A program made the position numbers and the translations under genes. From the NCBI GenBank assembly GCA_947384095.1, contig CANDFU010000065.1, positions 1-7,911 of the forward strand: a stretch of DNA of 7,911 bases, read 5' to 3'. A model generated the notes under the pieces. The model was not told the origin of the DNA, did not search any database, and saw nothing but the letters and a program-made list of their open reading frames with translations. Shown here one piece after another: positions 6,299-7,911 of the stretch (position 1 is the first letter of the stretch; every line of letters starts with the position of its first letter). This DNA comes from an uncultured Roseburia sp. Its GTDB lineage: Bacteria; Bacillota; Clostridia; Lachnospirales; Lachnospiraceae.

Positions 6299-7911
6299 AT
6301 GAAAAACAAGATTTTGCCGCGTTCTTTGAGGATCAGTATCGCGGTGATTATTTGTCTCACTATTTTCGTGTTTTCTTTTCTTGGGCTCTCCATTCACAAT
6401 ATGAGCGAAAACGCGATTGAGGAGATCGGCACCGCCTATATGGCCGGAATGAACGAGCAGGTGTCGTTGCACTTTAAGACAATCATTGAACTCCGCCTGA
6501 CCATGGCAGAATCTATCGCGCGCATTGCGGCGGGGGATGGAGATTCCGATTATGGAACGAGGGAAGAGATCGAATACGGCGCAAGGGCAAGACATTTTCT
6601 GTGCGCTGCCCTGTATTCGCCCGACGGCGGAATTGAAATGATTTTCGGCGATCCTGTGGAGCTCAATCACCCGGAACCCTTTTTGGAGAGCCTGCGGAAC
6701 GGGGAGCGCAAAGCTGCTTCCGCCACCGGAAGCAGCGGAGACGGCGTGATTTTGTTTGGCGTCCCCTGCGAATATCCCATGTCCGACGGAAGCGGCAGTC
6801 TTGCGATTGTGGTGGGACTCTCCACCAGGTATATGGGCGAGGTTTTGTTTCTGGATTCGGACAAGTCGCTGAGCTATTCCTTTGTGACCCGCAAAGACGG
6901 CAGCTACGTTGTCGGAAACGAGGGGGATTCCCATGAAAACTATTTTGACAGGCTTTCGAGTATCTTTGACAGCCAGGATGCAGAGGCGGATGTCTACATT
7001 GAACAGCTGAAGTCTGCCATGAACGCCGGCGAGGATTATTCCGCTATTATGGTAAGCGGCGGGTCGCGCCGCCATATATACTGCACCAATCTTCCTTACT
7101 GCGAGTGGTATCTGGTGACGGTCCTCCCCTTTGAGGGGCTGGATAATACCATCTCGGGCATGGGAAGCCGCTGGCTCACCATTGTCTACGCCTCTTCCTT
7201 CGCAGTGATTGCCATGCTCCTCTACATATTCTTCCGGTACTTAAAGCTGTTCAGGGATCAGGTATCGGAGTTGAAGCACATGAATACGGAGATGGACGCG
7301 GCGCGGAAAGAGGCGGAACAGGCCAACGCGGCGAAGCAGGAATTTCTCTCCAGTATGAGCCATGATATCCGCACTCCCATGAACGCCATCATCGGTATGA
7401 CCTCTTTGGCGCTGGGCAATACGGACAACCCGGAGCAGGTTCGGGATTATCTGAATAAAATTGCGCTGTCGAGCAAGCACTTGCTGGGGCTTATCAACGA
7501 CGTGCTGGATATATCCAAGATTGAGAGCGGCAAAATGACGCTGAATGTGGAGCCGGTGTCACTGAGAGAGGCGATGGACGGCATTGTCAATATCATGCAG
7601 CCTCAGGTTACGGCGAAAAACCAGCAGTTTAACGTAGCTGCCCGGGAAATTCTTTCGGAAAATGTGTGCTGCGACGGCGTGCGGCTGAATCAGGTGCTGA
7701 TCAATCTGCTGGGGAACGCCGTCAAATTTACCCCGGATAAGGGAAAAGTACAGATGACTGTGTATCAGGAGGAACTGCCGGAGGACGCTTCCCGGATCCG
7801 CACCCACTTCCTGGTGAGCGATACGGGTATCGGCATGTCGAAGGAGTATCAGAAAGTCATATTCGAGTCCTTCAGCCGGGAGGACAACACCCGGGTCCGG
7901 AAGACAGAGGG
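6299..7911 (+). CDS. Membrane-bound histidine kinase with Cache-like extracytoplasmic sensor; 3' end outside window
   Basis: The frame from ATG 6299 stays open to the window end (537 codons). A basic start (MKNKILPRSLR) leads into membrane helix 1 (about 12-33). An extracytoplasmic region of about 255 residues follows, then membrane helix 2 (292-314), a coiled coil (about 316-347) and HisKA with SSMSHDIRTPMN (phosphoacceptor H355). The ATPase domain shows N473 in LINLLGNAVKFTP, SDTGIGMS (D508) and FESFSRED, and the window ends just before the expected G2 box. The sensor has a two-pass layout and segments such as TRKDGSYVVGNEG (197-209) typical of dCache-type sensors, but its ligand cannot be read. 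GGAG (6284-6287) is 11 bases from the ATG, rather far. No terminator separates it from the upstream kinase, so cotranscription is likely. Related kinases often continue into receiver and Hpt domains; whether this one does is not visible. Confidence 0.88.
   Translation, partial: MKNKILPRSLRISIAVIICLTIFVFSFLGLSIHNMSENAIEEIGTAYMAGMNEQVSLHFKTIIELRLTMAESIARIAAGDGDSDYGTREEIEYGARARHFLCAALYSPDGGIEMIFGDPVELNHPEPFLESLRNGERKAASATGSSGDGVILFGVPCEYPMSDGSGSLAIVVGLSTRYMGEVLFLDSDKSLSYSFVTRKDGSYVVGNEGDSHENYFDRLSSIFDSQDAEADVYIEQLKSAMNAGEDYSAIMVSGGSRRHIYCTNLPYCEWYLVTVLPFEGLDNTISGMGSRWLTIVYASSFAVIAMLLYIFFRYLKLFRDQVSELKHMNTEMDAARKEAEQANAAKQEFLSSMSHDIRTPMNAIIGMTSLALGNTDNPEQVRDYLNKIALSSKHLLGLINDVLDISKIESGKMTLNVEPVSLREAMDGIVNIMQPQVTAKNQQFNVAAREILSENVCCDGVRLNQVLINLLGNAVKFTPDKGKVQMTVYQEELPEDASRIRTHFLVSDTGIGMSKEYQKVIFESFSREDNTRVRKTE

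Noticed and set aside
4444..6393. 649-residue open frame on the minus strand opposite the first kinase
   Set aside because: It lies entirely antisense to a kinase with all catalytic motifs, has no recognisable domain, and is rich in His, Pro and Arg as expected from reverse-reading a GC-rich gene.
6212..7075. 287-residue open frame on the minus strand opposite the second kinase gene
   Set aside because: The plus strand encodes an unbroken kinase with two membrane helices; the antisense product shows no domain and no RBS-supported start.
1..7911. CRISPR array, tRNA, rRNA, insertion sequence or prophage
   Set aside because: No regularly spaced repeats, transposase or integrase motifs, cloverleaf or rRNA-like segments were seen when reading both strands.

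Overview
The window looks like chromosomal DNA of an anaerobic Firmicute, most likely a Lachnospiraceae or related Clostridia species. Reasons: strong AGGAGG-type ribosome binding sites, sigma-A promoters with 17-base spacers, moderate GC, a SigV/RsiV-type sigma/anti-sigma pair, a flavin reductase of the type common in gut Clostridia, and large hybrid histidine kinases with GAF, PAS or Cache-like sensors. This assignment is inferred from gene content, not from a marker gene.

Layout. Bases 1-1686 (+) hold the 3' part of a yeast-type 2-isopropylmalate synthase gene (leuA). Its product continues, without a break in frame, past the normal LeuA C-terminus into a complete AraC-type DNA-binding domain. 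A 22-bp perfect hairpin with an A-tract on one side and a T-tract on the other (1685-1746) ends this gene. It also ends a converging minus-strand pair: a flavin reductase-like gene (1950-2456) followed by a 50-residue single-pass membrane protein gene (1745-1897). The pair has a near-consensus sigma-A promoter at 2490-2518.

Divergent from the flavin reductase is an ECF sigma factor gene (2596-3069) and its membrane anti-sigma gene (3101-3973). These match the SigV/RsiV lysozyme-response type. An ECF-type promoter (TGAAAC-N17-CGTC, 2533-2559) lies in front and suggests autoregulation.

Two histidine kinase genes follow on the same strand. The first (4057-6234) encodes a soluble GAF-PAS-HisKA-HATPase-REC hybrid kinase, with its own sigma-A promoter overlapping the rsiV stop codon. 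The second (6299 to window end, incomplete) encodes a membrane kinase with a large extracytoplasmic sensor. No terminator is visible between rsiV and the kinases, so readthrough could link envelope stress to the phosphorelay. No DNA-binding response regulator is present in the window.

The most unusual object is the LeuA-AraC fusion, which joins a leucine-pathway enzyme and its allosteric domain to a transcription-factor domain. No gene-free stretch exceeds 300 bases.
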